Below are positions 22,646-33,747 of a stretch of 64,000 bases of DNA, piece after piece; position 1 is the stretch's first letter; every line of letters begins with the position of its first letter. Location: positions 1 through 64,000 of the forward strand of contig JARGSG010000236.1 in NCBI GenBank assembly GCA_030374805.1, given 5' to 3'. Below the pieces are notes generated by a model that worked only from the letters and a program-made list of their open reading frames with translations, had not been told where the DNA came from and made no database searches. The stretch comes from Gracilaria gracilis. Its lineage: Eukaryota; Rhodophyta; Florideophyceae; Gracilariales; Gracilariaceae. A program made the position numbers and the translations under genes.

Positions 22646-23139
22646 GAAAAGGGGCAGTCAATAAACTCATCCCCCTCAAATCTCTGCCATTGATACCCGG
22701 CTTGCTTTCGTGAGTTAGTTGGCTGTGCGAGTAGAGCAGAGCGTCTCGGGGCGCCACCCACTGATATTGTGGTAAAACCAGAGGTGGGAAACGGACCCGG
22801 GCCATGAAACTTTCCGACAATAACGCAAGGCCTCCAAGATGGCGATGCTGGTGAGCAAGAACCGGGTGCGTGGGGCCTGTCCCTGTCAATTATAACATAA
22901 TCGGGGACTCTGGCCTCAGTGCATTTGAGCCATTTGGTAGTGAAGTCCGTCCGGCGCGAGATTTGATTCCTGGTGAACTCAATGATCATGAGCGGAGACC
23001 GATTTGTGTAGGAGGCGATAAATGCAACCCAGTGCGGAAAATGGCGGTGTGGGGACTGGCGAGGACTGAAAAGGCATGATGCTGATGTCCGGTACAAGCA
23101 CTGGTGAGGAACGACTGGGAAAGGGTTGGGTAGAAGCAG
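22646..23139. other. Host flank of the chromovirus insertion
   Basis: There is a 69-codon plus-strand frame (22870-23079) and other short frames without motifs. The chromovirus inserted at GTGAC (23140-23144), and the same five bases resume at 34291. Confidence 0.4.
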
Positions 23140-23144
23140 GTGAC

Positions 23145-23687
23145 TGTGGTATAATGCACAAACAGGGAGAGAGTCCGAAGCGGTCTTGAGACGGGAGTGG
23201 CCGTAGCGTACAGTCTTGTGACTGTAATGAATCCGAGCGGAGAGAAGGGGCGGAAGCACCGGGCGGTCGAGGGGAGAGTGGACGATTGGTATCACCAGGC
23301 ACGTACAGGAACGTGCGGAAGGGTACGAACGGTCTGAGAAACCCAATAAAGAAGTAGCCGTGCGGTCTATCGTGAGTGCAAACTAACGAAGGAGACGTTC
23401 GGCAGAAGATGCTTGTCGTTTACGATTGGGTCCTCGGGAGATCCGAGCTACAACTAAATATTGGGTCTGGGCCCCATCACTAACTACTGTACGATCGGTC
23501 TAATTTGCACTGTCACTACCAAGTCCGTACACGTGGCCAACTTGTACGCTGTGCCAACCCGTCCGGCACTTGATCACCAAATCGTACACGTGGCGGTACC
23601 ACTGCACCAGCCCATCGTGCACTACCCCTTTGTACGTGAACGGCCGATCGAATACACTATGCACCAACTCGGGCCCACTATACTACA
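23145..23687 (-). repeat. 3' LTR of the chromovirus
   Basis: On the plus strand it starts TGTGGTATAATGCAC and ends CCCACTATACTACA. Its inner neighbour GATCCCCCTCCTA reads TAGGAGGGGGATC on the minus strand, a typical polypurine tract. Length and ends agree with 33748-34290. Confidence 0.9.
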
Positions 23688-23782
23688 GATCCCCCTCCTA
23701 CACTGGCGCTCCGCCCTCAGAGTGCCGCGTAGCGTCACCAAGTCGCTACGCCTATATTCGTATGGTTGAGAGGGCGCTATAG

Positions 23783-23845
23783 TGTCCGTTCGGAAATTTT
23801 GCCCGCAAAGGGCGGGGCGAAGCCATGCCAAAATTTCCAGAGCGG
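23783..23845. repeat. Conserved hairpin 1 between antisense ORFs and 3' LTR
   Basis: The segment starts TTCGGAAATTTTGCCCGC, passes AAGGGCGGGGCGAAGCC and ends CCAAAATTTCC. Its ends pair (GGAAATTTTG / CAAAATTTCC). A second version lies at 24207-24275 and both are present in the old fragment (12950 and 13390), so the structure was kept through the history of the family. Confidence 0.5.
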
Positions 23846-24206
23846 GAGCGACGAAAAGGGCCTTGAGTACGTGTGGTAAAGATCCAAGCCGAGCGGAACG
23901 GAACGCACTGGTGCACGAACGGGGGATCGAAGCCGCTCGAGGCGTGGTCCGGGGCGTGTGCAACCGTTATAACTGTGCAGACCGTGGGCACTCGTTCGAG
24001 TACCGTCAACGCGCTCGGCCCCGCGTACGTCCAAGTCCGATCGGAAATGTGCATCTCGTCCCGTAGGGCATCCACGACGGTCGCCACACGGAGCGTGCCC
24101 GGCGGGGCTTCGAAGTCGTTAGCCCCGCCCACCGCGAGGTCTGCACTTGGCGTCATCCGTTCGGTAACACGCGGCACGCGTGCATGGAGTCCGTACGGGT
24201 TACGGG

Positions 24207-24275
24207 AAGCCACAGCGTCCGCTTTCGGAAAATTTGCCCGGGAAGGGCGGGGCGAAGCCGTGCCCGATTTTCCTA
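24207..24275. repeat. Conserved hairpin 2 between antisense ORFs and 3' LTR
   Basis: The segment starts TTTCGGAAAATTTGCCCGGG, passes AAGGGCGGGGCGAAGCC and ends GTGCCCGATTTTCC, pairing GGAAAATTTGCCC-like with its end. It is a direct repeat of hairpin 1, about 425 bp away. The matching pair in the old fragment is spaced about 440 bp apart. Confidence 0.5.
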
Positions 24276-24846
24276 AGTGGAGGAGACACTATACGGACGG
24301 AACCGTTGGGGACGCTTGCCGTGTTACGTACGAGTGGGCATGAAGACAGGTACTGACGGCAGCGAAGGCGTGCGTGTATCCGTGTCTCTCCGCGCGGTTC
24401 GTCTCGAAGGAGAACGTCCGGCGGGTACGCGTATTGGCGCGCGCCGCACGTCTCGACGGAGAGCGTACGGCGGATGATCCCTTAGCTGTCGAACGCGTGT
24501 CCGTGCGGGTACGCCGTGTCCGAAGCGGTAGTCCTCTTTCGTAAATGGACGGGCGGTCGAAGGACCGTCAGTGCTCATTGTGACCGTACGGGCGAGCGAC
24601 CGTACGAATTGGACGCGATGCGACGCAACGAAGAAGCGAGTGTATAGTGTATCTCGTGTGATGTGGGTGGCGGAACGTCAGCTCCTGATCCTCCAATAAA
24701 AATAAATTGGTCAGCACTGACATTTCGTCCGCGCGGTGCCTGTACGATGACATTGTCGTCGTGGCGATTCCAAACGGTCGGTAATACCTCAAGTACCGCG
24801 TTGTCGTGTTCACCTTCCCCTATAAGAGCGCCAGCCAAGGGGTGAC

Positions 24847-25383
24847 ATGCCCGAGTCGGTTCACTCCGTATCCAACCCTACGCACGCAATGGCGCCGACT
24901 CCGAGCGGCCCTGGTACACCGTCGACACCTTTCCGTTCGTTCCCGTTACCTGGTCAGAAGTATGACCATCGCTTCCGTCGCGGTCTTACCGCTCCTCGCC
25001 AGAGGAAGCAGGTCCCGCTATCCGTCACGGAATACGTCCAGAAGAGGTTCTTCGACGGCGAGCGCTTCGCGTCGATTCCGACGGCGCTACCGATGCGGGA
25101 TATGGCGATTCGCAATCCGAAACGGACAAGCATCGAAGCCTGGCAAGCCCGCTGGAACCACCTGCCTGGTGTGACCGGACGGAAGAGTGACGAGACCTAC
25201 GGGCGGAGTGACATGTTATACCTGCGCTGTCCGAAGGAGAAGACCTATCAGGAGGCGTTGCAGCGTTTGTTCCACCGCTGCTCATCCGATTCGGGCTTCC
25301 CCGAGAAGGACATGAATCCGCTTGGGTTGGTGATGTTCGAACCGCCGCACGACAAGTTGTACTGGCTGGACCGTCAACGGTAG
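24847..25383 (+). CDS. Antisense ORF 1 of the chromovirus, 178 residues, function unknown
   Basis: This reads opposite to gag-pol, starting with ATG at 24847, in the position where some retroelements carry an extra gene. The product is Pro/Ser-rich at the N-terminus, then basic (HRFRRGLTAPRQRKQVPLSV). The C-terminal half (ALQRLFHRCSSDSGFPEKD and on to YWLDRQR) looks like a folded region. No signal peptide, membrane segment or known domain is seen. Its start is also found in the decayed copy near 14053, so the ORF belongs to the family and is not a one-off capture. Confidence 0.6.
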   Translation: MPESVHSVSNPTHAMAPTPSGPGTPSTPFRSFPLPGQKYDHRFRRGLTAPRQRKQVPLSVTEYVQKRFFDGERFASIPTALPMRDMAIRNPKRTSIEAWQARWNHLPGVTGRKSDETYGRSDMLYLRCPKEKTYQEALQRLFHRCSSDSGFPEKDMNPLGLVMFEPPHDKLYWLDRQR

Positions 25384-25631
25384 GGAAGTAATACCGCAAC
25401 GAAGGCGAGAATCCGAGCGTCCCATGGGTTCCTGTACAGTTGGCACAACGTCGAGTTCTTTGAAGTCCCTGTTCATCGCCGATCGGACTTATATTGCTCC
25501 ACAAACGAAGTGTGGACCAGCCTCGATTTGTCCCGCAACCTATCCGTACTGACTCCGTCCGTGTTGGCTTACCATTCGGAAGAGCTCCTCAAAGGTTCAC
25601 CCATTCAGGGTGTTGTCCCGTCAGGTCGTAT

Positions 25632-27047
25632 ATGCCGAAGTGGGCGGTGTTTGCCTTTATGGCGTTCCTCCAGGCGGCCCACGAAGGTATCGAGGTCTTC
25701 ACCCGTGCGGGAGACGAGCGTCTGTACCACAAGGACGGCCAAACCAAGTACGGGCGGTTGTTTCCGATGCCGTACAAACTGGTTTGTATCCTGGCTGAGA
25801 TGGGACTCCCGAACGTTCTCCGCGGCACCGTGTTTCCATCGCAGGTCGGTGAGAAACTGTTACAGTACTCGTTGGAGACCGATTGGGACAACACTCCGGG
25901 GTTCCGGTGGTACGACTACTACTCCGATACGTTCCCGGCGATGCCCTCGACCGCATCGGTCGCGACGCCGATCATTCGTGTCCTGAAGGGTCCGGAGAGT
26001 CTCCCCCCCTGGCCCTTCAAAACCGTTCCGTACTTCTTCCCGCATGGGTTCATGGAGCAGGAATTCGAGGACGTGGCGCCACTGCCGACTCCGATGGTGA
26101 CACCCGTTGAGGCGAAGACCGTTGTGGAGGCAGGAGTACAGACAGGATCCGGTCGGAAGTCTTGGGACAAATCCGGTTTCGCCATTGAGGTCAGCGCCAG
26201 CCCGCATTCGGACGGTCATACACACAAGGCCTTTGTAGCTCTCCGTGCGGCTTGTATTCCGTCCGGCGAAGAGGAACCTGCGACGCTTGACGACGCCTTG
26301 TTGGCGGCCCGAGCATGGATGCGCCGTGCGGTCAACGCCGAGACTGCTCTCCCTGAGCAGGCTCAGGCGAAGCTTAACCAGCTCGGTTACCTCCGGACCC
26401 ACTCCTGGTTGGTCCTCGCGCCTTACGAGAAGTCCGTGACGGCTGGTCTGAGTATGGCGCCCGGTGTGGATGGGACGCCGATGTCGACGTTCGCGCCGCC
26501 GTTAGAAGAGCTGGTGACCAAATCCTATGAGAGCATTGCAAAACAGGTCGATGCGGAGCGCATCGTCGACCATATCGTGAAGAACATGCGCCAAGCGGCG
26601 GAGTCTTTCTTCAAGGGTGTCGAGCTGGTTGCGCCCTATATTTCACCCGGGGAAGAGCCTGAAGGTGAAGACCAGTCCGGTGACAATGCAGGGCCGAGCG
26701 GTACGAACGCGGCCCCCGAAGGGGAGACTCCGCAAGAGGAGGTAACCCCTGCGGTCCAGGATGTTCCCATGCCGTATCCGAGCGGAGATCAGGAGGGAAC
26801 GGAGACCGTCACGGTTGAGGAGGACCTCATAGAGCCGGCGCCTGCACCCGCAAGCCAATCGGGCAATAAGTCGGCTGGCAAGAAGAAGGTCGTGTCCACT
26901 TCGCCGTGGCCTGGGGCCGCCTTGGCGTTCCAGCCGACGAAGACCGGTTCGAGTTCGCGTGGTGGTTCCGCTGCGGGCCGTGGTACCTCTCCGTGGGGTA
27001 CCCGTGGGCGTGGTATTACGAAACCCGGTTGGAAGAAGACTACTTAG
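25632..27047 (+). CDS. Antisense ORF 2 of the chromovirus, about 470 residues, function unknown
   Basis: I chose the ATG at 25632; the frame is also open upstream of it. The N-terminal third is well structured (PKWAVFAFMAFLQAAHEGIE, then GRLFPMPYKLVCILAEMGLP). A predicted helical middle follows (residues ~220-330), then an acidic Pro/Glu/Gly-rich linker. The tail is Arg/Gly-rich (RGGSAAGRGTSPWGTRGRG), resembling RGG-type RNA-binding tails. There is no hydrophobic segment typical of an envelope and no known domain is recognised. Plant Ty3/gypsy groups are known to carry antisense extra ORFs; similarity to those was not tested. A role in RNA binding or regulation is only an inference from the tail. 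Confidence 0.65.
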   Translation: MPKWAVFAFMAFLQAAHEGIEVFTRAGDERLYHKDGQTKYGRLFPMPYKLVCILAEMGLPNVLRGTVFPSQVGEKLLQYSLETDWDNTPGFRWYDYYSDTFPAMPSTASVATPIIRVLKGPESLPPWPFKTVPYFFPHGFMEQEFEDVAPLPTPMVTPVEAKTVVEAGVQTGSGRKSWDKSGFAIEVSASPHSDGHTHKAFVALRAACIPSGEEEPATLDDALLAARAWMRRAVNAETALPEQAQAKLNQLGYLRTHSWLVLAPYEKSVTAGLSMAPGVDGTPMSTFAPPLEELVTKSYESIAKQVDAERIVDHIVKNMRQAAESFFKGVELVAPYISPGEEPEGEDQSGDNAGPSGTNAAPEGETPQEEVTPAVQDVPMPYPSGDQEGTETVTVEEDLIEPAPAPASQSGNKSAGKKKVVSTSPWPGAALAFQPTKTGSSSRGGSAAGRGTSPWGTRGRGITKPGWKKTT

Positions 27048-27339
27048 TTGACCGTGCGTACTCGTAGCTTTCTTTTCTCTTAAGTAAACCTCTGATTGTT
27101 TGTGATGACCTCTAGGCCAATAGCATGTCGTTCTGCATGTGCCGTTGTCGAAAAAGGCGGCGTTTTGTAAAAATCGGAAAGTAATTGACCAATAGACGTA
27201 CGTTGGTGACGGTTTGACGCCCAATGATAACGTAGTGGCGGCGCCATTTGGTGCCCCGTAACGGTTCACCGCTTGCGAGCCAGTACGTACGATCTCGGAT
27301 CCGCCGCTTTCCCTCTCCTTAAGGTGTCGCCGCTACCGA

Positions 27340-29100
27340 AAGGTTTCGGCGACGCCAATAGCGTGCGATAAAGTGCTGGGGGATGTGTTCCGGCGGTTTG
27401 AAGGTATCCTGATCGGTGCGGTACCCGTGCCATCGTACGCGGTATTCCTGTCCGTTCGGGGTGTCGCGATGGTCGACGACGCGTTCCACCACGCTCGAAA
27501 CGGTTCCGGGCGGTGGAGTGGGTTGGTCTTCGACTGGTTCGTCCTCATACGGTCCTCAGGGTCAGTAGCTACTGTGCCGCGTATCCGTTCGGAAGTGACC
27601 GGTGTGGTTGTTGGCCGTGCGGTTGGGGCTTTTGTCACTCTGTCAATACTGAAGGTGTTGTGAATACCGTCTTCGTTCAGAGTGACAGTGGCATCCGTTG
27701 CGGATACGACCTTAAACGGGCCAACCGTCTTCGGTAAGAGCTTCCTCTACGTACGTTCCTGATCCGTAAGGTCCTCCTCTGCGTTTTTATAGTCCGATCG
27801 GTCAACATACACCTCTTCCCCAGGTGTAAAGCTCGGCGTGTACCGTACGGACTTATCAAAGTTTTCCTTATAGCGCTGTTGGGCGCGGGTCAACTTTGTC
27901 CGAGCGGTCTGCAGCGTGGCCTGTAGGAGCTTGACCGTGTAACGTTTTAACCGAGCGGCAGTGGGATGTGTAGGCGTCGTTGTATCCAGGGACGTACTGG
28001 GCTCATCGAGCAGAACGCTTGGGGGCTTACGCGTTAGCGCAACGTCGAACGGTGCGGTACCAAGAGATCGATGGATCTGTAGGTTGTGACCGTACGTAAG
28101 AGGTTGCACATACGCGTGCCAAGTGTTCTGATGATCCGCTACGTAGTGGCGTAACCTCTCCACGAGTGTTTTGGTTAAACCGTTCGGCCTGACCATTCGT
28201 TTGCGGATGGTACGCGGTTGTCAGTACGTGTTTGGTTCCCAAAGCGGTGCACATAGTCTCGAAGAACTTAGAGACAAATTGAGTTCCGTTATCGGTTAGC
28301 AAGTAGTTTGGTATTCCGTACGGATAGACGCAGTTCTCCAGGAAGGCCCTCGCCACTACAGGAGCTGTAATTGATCGCATAGGTATAGAGCGAGCTATCT
28401 TGCTAAACCGATCGGTAATAACCAGTATGTACTGGTAACCGTTTACGGACTTCGTGAATGGACCGACGATGTCCATGGTGACGACTTCCAGCGGACCGGC
28501 GGCGGGGAACAGCTTCAAAACCCTTCTGCGACTTGAAGTGTGTTCCCTTCGTCGCCGGGCAGGTGTGACAGTCCTGTACGGTCTGGAATACATCATTGGC
28601 CATATGTGTCCAGTAGAAGTCTCGACGGAGACTTTCATACATCCGAGTGGAGCCCGGATGGCCAACCAGACGGGGGTAAGGTGCCAAGTAGAGGACGCGT
28701 GCCTGCAGTGATGCAGGTATGACCTTCTGGATGGCGCCGTCCAGTGGGGCTTTGCGCATGATAAGTCCGTTCCGGTCAATGTCGAACAGAGTGACACCGT
28801 TGCCGATGTCTTTCCGTACGGACTCACAGAAAGGGTCATCTGCTTGAGCTCGTACCAGCTCTTCGACCGTGACCGGAACGATATTGGTTTCCTCCGAGGT
28901 GACAGCAAGCACCTCGGGGATACCAGCAGGTTTCCGTTCGGGCGTCGGCCAGTCGACGCAGACGTCACTGTACTCATCACCGTAAACAGCAATGTTGGTG
29001 ATGAGGTAGCCATCGTCCGTACGGTCATTCAGTAGCAAGCAGGGGACCTCTTCGTCCAATGGGGCATCGTCTTCGCCATCCGTCCGGATCCGAGAAAGGG
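27340..29100 (-). mobile_element. Integrase and chromodomain region of the chromovirus
   Basis: The N-terminal zinc-binding part is near 28560-28690 (VGHPGSTRMYESLRRDFYW, then CHTCPA). The catalytic core carries VTMDIVGPF, YLLTDNGTQF and HPQTNGQAERFNQ, the D, D and E regions of Ty3/gypsy integrases. The chromodomain at about 27345-27500 reads VVERVVDHRDTPNGQEYRVR, then WHGY and HIPQHFIARY. In chromoviruses this domain directs insertion toward particular chromatin marks. Confidence 0.85.
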
Positions 29101-31330
29101 CATCAGCCGCTTGGTGCTTGATACCCGGACGGTGGACGACATCGAAGTCATACTCCCTTAGACGCAACCGCCACCTGGCCATTCGTCCTGACGCGTCCGC
29201 AAGGTTCAGTATCCACCTCAAGGAGTGGTGGTCCGTTCGGACAGTGAACCTCTGACCTTCCAGGTACGGACGGAGGTGCAGTATGGCCCAGACGACCGCA
29301 AGGCATTCCCGTTCGGTAGTCGAGTATTTCCGTTCGGTCTTGGATAGAGAGCGGCTCCAGTAACCGATCGGTAGTAAGCCTCCGTCCGGCTGCTTCTGTA
29401 GCAGGGTGCATCCTACCTGTCGGTCTCATGCGTCTGTATCCAGACCTTACGGGTACCCTTGACGGGAAATGGCCAAAATGGGCGGGCGTATCAGTCTCTG
29501 ACGTAATTTGTCAAAGGCTTCGTATTTCGTATCGTTCAATGTCTCAAACTTCGTGGGTTGCCCCTTCTCCAACTTGCGGTTCAATGGAGCGGAAATTCGG
29601 ATGAAGTTTGCGACAAACCGACGGAAAACGTTACAGAGCACCAAGAACGATCGGAGCTCCGTCTGGGTCGTAGGCGGTTTAGCCTGCTTGATAGCGTTCT
29701 GTGTCTTGAGAGACACTTTAAGCTTTCCCGGTCGGATTACGTGGCCTAGATAGTCTACCGTGCTACAGAAAAAGTAGCACTTGTCCAGTCGGAGAGTGAC
29801 ACCAGCCGAACGGAGCATATGCAGTATGGTCCGCACATGGTCATAATGCTCTTCAACCGTCCGGGAATAGATGATTACGTCATCAAGATACGCCAGTGCG
29901 TCCTGCTACTTCACCCTTGATAGGATGATATCGAGAGCATGCTGGAAAGTAGCCGGTGCGTTCTTCAGTCATAACGGCATTCTCCGATGACGGTACAGTC
30001 CCATATGCGACGTGAACGTCGTTTTGTCCCGGTCGGATTCATACATTTTGGTCTGCCAATAAACACTGTTGGCGTCCAAAGTGGAGAAGATTTGTGCATC
30101 TCCAAGAGAGTCGATGCACTCGTCCATTCGGGGTAGTGGGTATATGCCCCGTACGGTCGTAGCGTTCAACTGGCGGTAGTCGACGCAGAAGCGAAGGCTT
30201 CCGTCTTTCTTGAGCGCGAATACGACCGGGCTGGCCCATTCTGCCAATGACGGTTCTATGACACCAGCAGCGAGCTGGTTTGTCACCTCCTTACGTTCGA
30301 GTTCTCTCCGGGCGGGTCCGGCACGGTACGGCATCTCGAATATGGGCTTCGAGCCTGGTTCCAGATGGATGCGGTGCTTCGCTGCCGCAATCGTTCCGAG
30401 ATGGCCGTCCCACATGTCCGCAAACGGTCGAAGTAGCTCAATGACTTTGTCCCGTTCGGTAACATACTCAGGACTGATCTGTACTTTGCTGGTCCAATCG
30501 TTGTCATCTTTTCGTACGGTTTCTTGCTCCTGTTCGGTATCCTTGTATTCCCGTTCGGAATTACAACCCGAAATCGGAATGTGTTCCCCCTCCTTAGACT
30601 CGTCGCTCCGCGACGATGGTTGCGGAGTTATGAGCGCTACAGGAGATGGAAGAACAAGTCCGATAACGGTGTTCTTGTGTAGTCAAACCGAGCGGTCAGA
30701 AAAGTTCGTCACGCGAACGAGAAAATGTACGTCCGGTCGGAGCTCCATAACTCCACCCGCAAGGAGTGTGAGTTCAAGCGTTGATCCCGTTCGGTGATGA
30801 GACTGTAGAAAGACCAAGCCGGACGTTTTGGTGGTTACCAAGACGTTCGTTTCCGACATTGGGGGTAGAACAACCGGACGGGCAACATATATCTTATTAC
30901 ATGGGGTTTCCCGTTCGGGTTCTGGTTCCGGCGCGGAAGGTGCATTTGGTCCGTAGGCGGAGGACTGTATAGACACTGGTTTGGAGTGTCGTAGGAGTAT
31001 TGTCCGTTTCGGTGGTAGTATTGCCAAGACGTACTTGTCTATAAAAGAAGTACTGAGTTGTACGCTGGTGGAGAGGTTAGAAACCACCAGGAACTGTACT
31101 CGTACATTGAGGTCACCGATTCGGACCATAAGGGTGAGAACTCCCACAACGTCCATTCGGTTCTTCGACGCGTCCGTAATTCGGGTTCTTACGTCCGGTC
31201 GGATTTCGAGCGCCAATTCGGGGGGAGATGGCGTTCGTGAACCAGACAGGGTCCGGCTCCGGTATCAAGAACTCCCTTCAACGGATACATCAGTGCCGTG
31301 TCGAGGCCAACCGACACGTGCACCTTGTAG
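29100..31330 (-). mobile_element. Protease, reverse transcriptase and RNase H region of the chromovirus
   Basis: The protease motif VLDTGAGP is near 31260. Reverse transcriptase shows the block PYRAGPARRELERKEVTNQL, the conserved FCVDYRQLN, and the YLDDVIIYS active site near 29900. RNase H follows with TDHHSLRWIL and ends in HRPGIKHQAADALSRI. The order PR-RT-RH-IN is that of Ty3/gypsy. Confidence 0.85.
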
Positions 31331-31475
31331 TTCGCGCTAGAAAAGAGGACCGTTTCGGTTTCAATATCCGTATCGGTCAGGTCCCATGTCAGGACAGGGG
31401 ACTCCCCTCGGATGGAGTCCGTTCGGTCTGTCGCTGACGGGGCGAGGCTAGGCCTCTGTGGAGGAGGCGATGCCT

Positions 31476-33728
31476 CTACGTTTCCTCCTGGTCGTTTTCC
31501 TGGTGAGGAGCAGGCTCCTCGACCAGCATGACGGCCTGTGTCGGTCTTGGTGAGTACGTCTGGGGAGGCTGTCCGCCCTGGCGATATCCTACATTGTCCT
31601 TCGGGGTATCAGTTTTCCGTCCGGTCTGGTAGGCACTGTAATAGCCTTCCTCGCGGCGTTGCTGATAATTAGCCTCCCGTATGGCCAGCAGCTTCTCCTT
31701 TAGGTCTGGGGGAATCAACTGACAGCAGTTGGGCTCCCGCGAAAGGCAAATCTGATACGGTCTAACTGGTGCCTGCCCCTGGGGTTGCTGTACCCTGGAG
31801 CTGGCAGGACCGGGATGAGACGGAACGGACTGAGCCGGCGTTGAAGCCGAGGGCGTAGTGGGAGGTGTGGGCATGGAAGACGCGCGGGATACCGCGAGGA
31901 CATGTTCCTCGTCTTCGTCCGATACGAAATAGATCGATCCCGACGGGTTATCGATACTATGAACATTCCGGGCGGTACGAGAGGACTCTTTCCGAGCGGT
32001 TGGCTTTTGAGTATCGACCCGAACGGACTGTGGACGTGAGGCACGATGGGTGTCTCCGTACGATTCCGCGTAACGAGCAAGTGCATCGTATCCGATATTA
32101 AGATGCGGGGTGAGGTGATTCCTCACCTTTGACCGTATGGCAGCAAGGAGACCTTCGACGGATCTCCTTCAAATTCCGATCGGTAAAGACATTCCCGCAA
32201 CGGAGGGCTTTCGTCCAGAGCTTCCGGGCGAATTCCGTTTCGGACATGCCTGACGCTTGGCGGTAGAGGGTGACCTCTGCGGCTGCATCGGCAATGATCT
32301 CATCCATTGCGTACGTGGCCAACAGAAAGTTGACTACCTCTTCGTACGTATGGTGAGACTCATACCGAGTACGGTCGACAGCGCCAGACTCACCTTCGAG
32401 CCGAGACTGAACCAGAGCGGGCGCCGGTCCGGTCAGGTAGAATTGGAAACACCAGAGGGCTGCCCCCTCAGTGAGTCCGTTATGGTTGCAAGCGGTTTTA
32501 AACCGCTGTAAGAAATTGAGCACCGATATCGGATCCGTCCCGGAAAAAGAATGGCCCTTCATCTGGACATTCAATTTCTTTTGGTAGCGCGCAATCTTGC
32601 GCGCCACCCGCGAATTGTACGTCTGGCTCTGAGCAACCTGTACGTACGGTAGTCCACCACTCTGGCGAACTTCTCGTTCAAGGGCCTGATGCGTTTCAGC
32701 ATCAACCTTTCCGAACGAAAACGATACCGATCGGAATTCCCCCTCCGTCGAGGGCTGCGGGAGTGTCGGTCGACTTCCGAATCCGTGCGGTCGTCATCCG
32801 ACGATGACTCGGAGGAGTCCGAGTCCGTTCTGGCTGATCGTCGCCTTCTGTGGGGGCGACGGTCCTTCCGTTTACGAGGCGCGTCATCCGAATCGGAACT
32901 TCCGCTCGCTCTACCGCCTCTGCGGCGGCGATTTCTCCTCTCGTCGGAGGAATCTCCTGAGCTTCCGTTCGGATCATCCTGCGGGCTGACTGGCGGGAGG
33001 TACACTCCGGGCGGACCCCTCGTTGGGCCCTTCTTCAGTTCCGGTCGGTGTTGCCTCTCGCTGCTAGCGGGTGCATTGTCCGTACGGTCAGTAAAAGATT
33101 TGGGTGGATGGGTCGGTAGCTGAGCTACCAGTGCGGCCAGTGTACTGTTCAGAGCTGACGTAGCAGGTTCCGAACGGTCTGTCTTCAGGATATTCCTGAC
33201 CATATCGTGTACGATCGGTGGAATATCCTGTTGCAGAAGCGCCGGGAATCGGTCCTTGAGGTACGTCTCCACTGCCATCGGGAAGTGGACCTCAATTTCC
33301 GTTCGGAGACTCTGCAGGGCATAGGGAGCGATCCCTGCCCAGAGTTCCCGTGCCGTAATCCGTTCGGTAAGGAGTGGCGGCGCGGGACCAGCTTCGCCTC
33401 GCGGCGTCTTCTCCATTCCGGGAAAGGGGGCGAGAGCAATTGCCTCGTCCTCGTTCCGTTCGGACTTAGACCTATTACGTGCGGAACCGTCTCGGATAAT
33501 CCGTTCGGGCTCCTCTGAAGGCGTGACGTAGGCCGTCGCGTTACTTCGGGTGCTCCGGCGGCCAACCAAAGCGGTATCCGAAGCGGCGCGAATTGCGACC
33601 GGTACGGACTTTGCGGAGTCTTTTTCGCCCAAAGACCCTTCACCCATTTCTCCGTGCGGACGATGACTCATACTGTACGTATCGGTTCCACGATCGGTTC
33701 TGCTGCTCCGTACGGTCTCGAATTCCAC
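31476..33728 (-). mobile_element. Gag region of the chromovirus, without a CCHC knuckle
   Basis: The N-terminal part has a helical block (LWAGIAPYALQSLRTEIEVH). A long Arg/Ser/Asp-rich tract follows that resembles an RS domain (DSDSSESSSDDDRTDSEVDR). The capsid-like block is near 32450-32570 (FLQRFKTACNHNGLTEGAAL). The C-terminal part has ICLSREPNCCQLIPP followed by IREANYQQRREEGYY and a Gln/Pro-rich tail. The decayed chromovirus at 8-12 kb has the same ICL...REANYHQR block. No C-x2-C-x4-H-x4-C knuckle is seen in this region. Confidence 0.75.
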
Positions 33729-33747
33729 TTGTAGGTCGGGAGACCAA

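Noticed and set aside
25632-27047. Antisense ORF 2 as an envelope gene
   Set aside because: It has no signal peptide or membrane segment and is in the opposite orientation to gag-pol; an Arg/Gly-rich tail argues against it.
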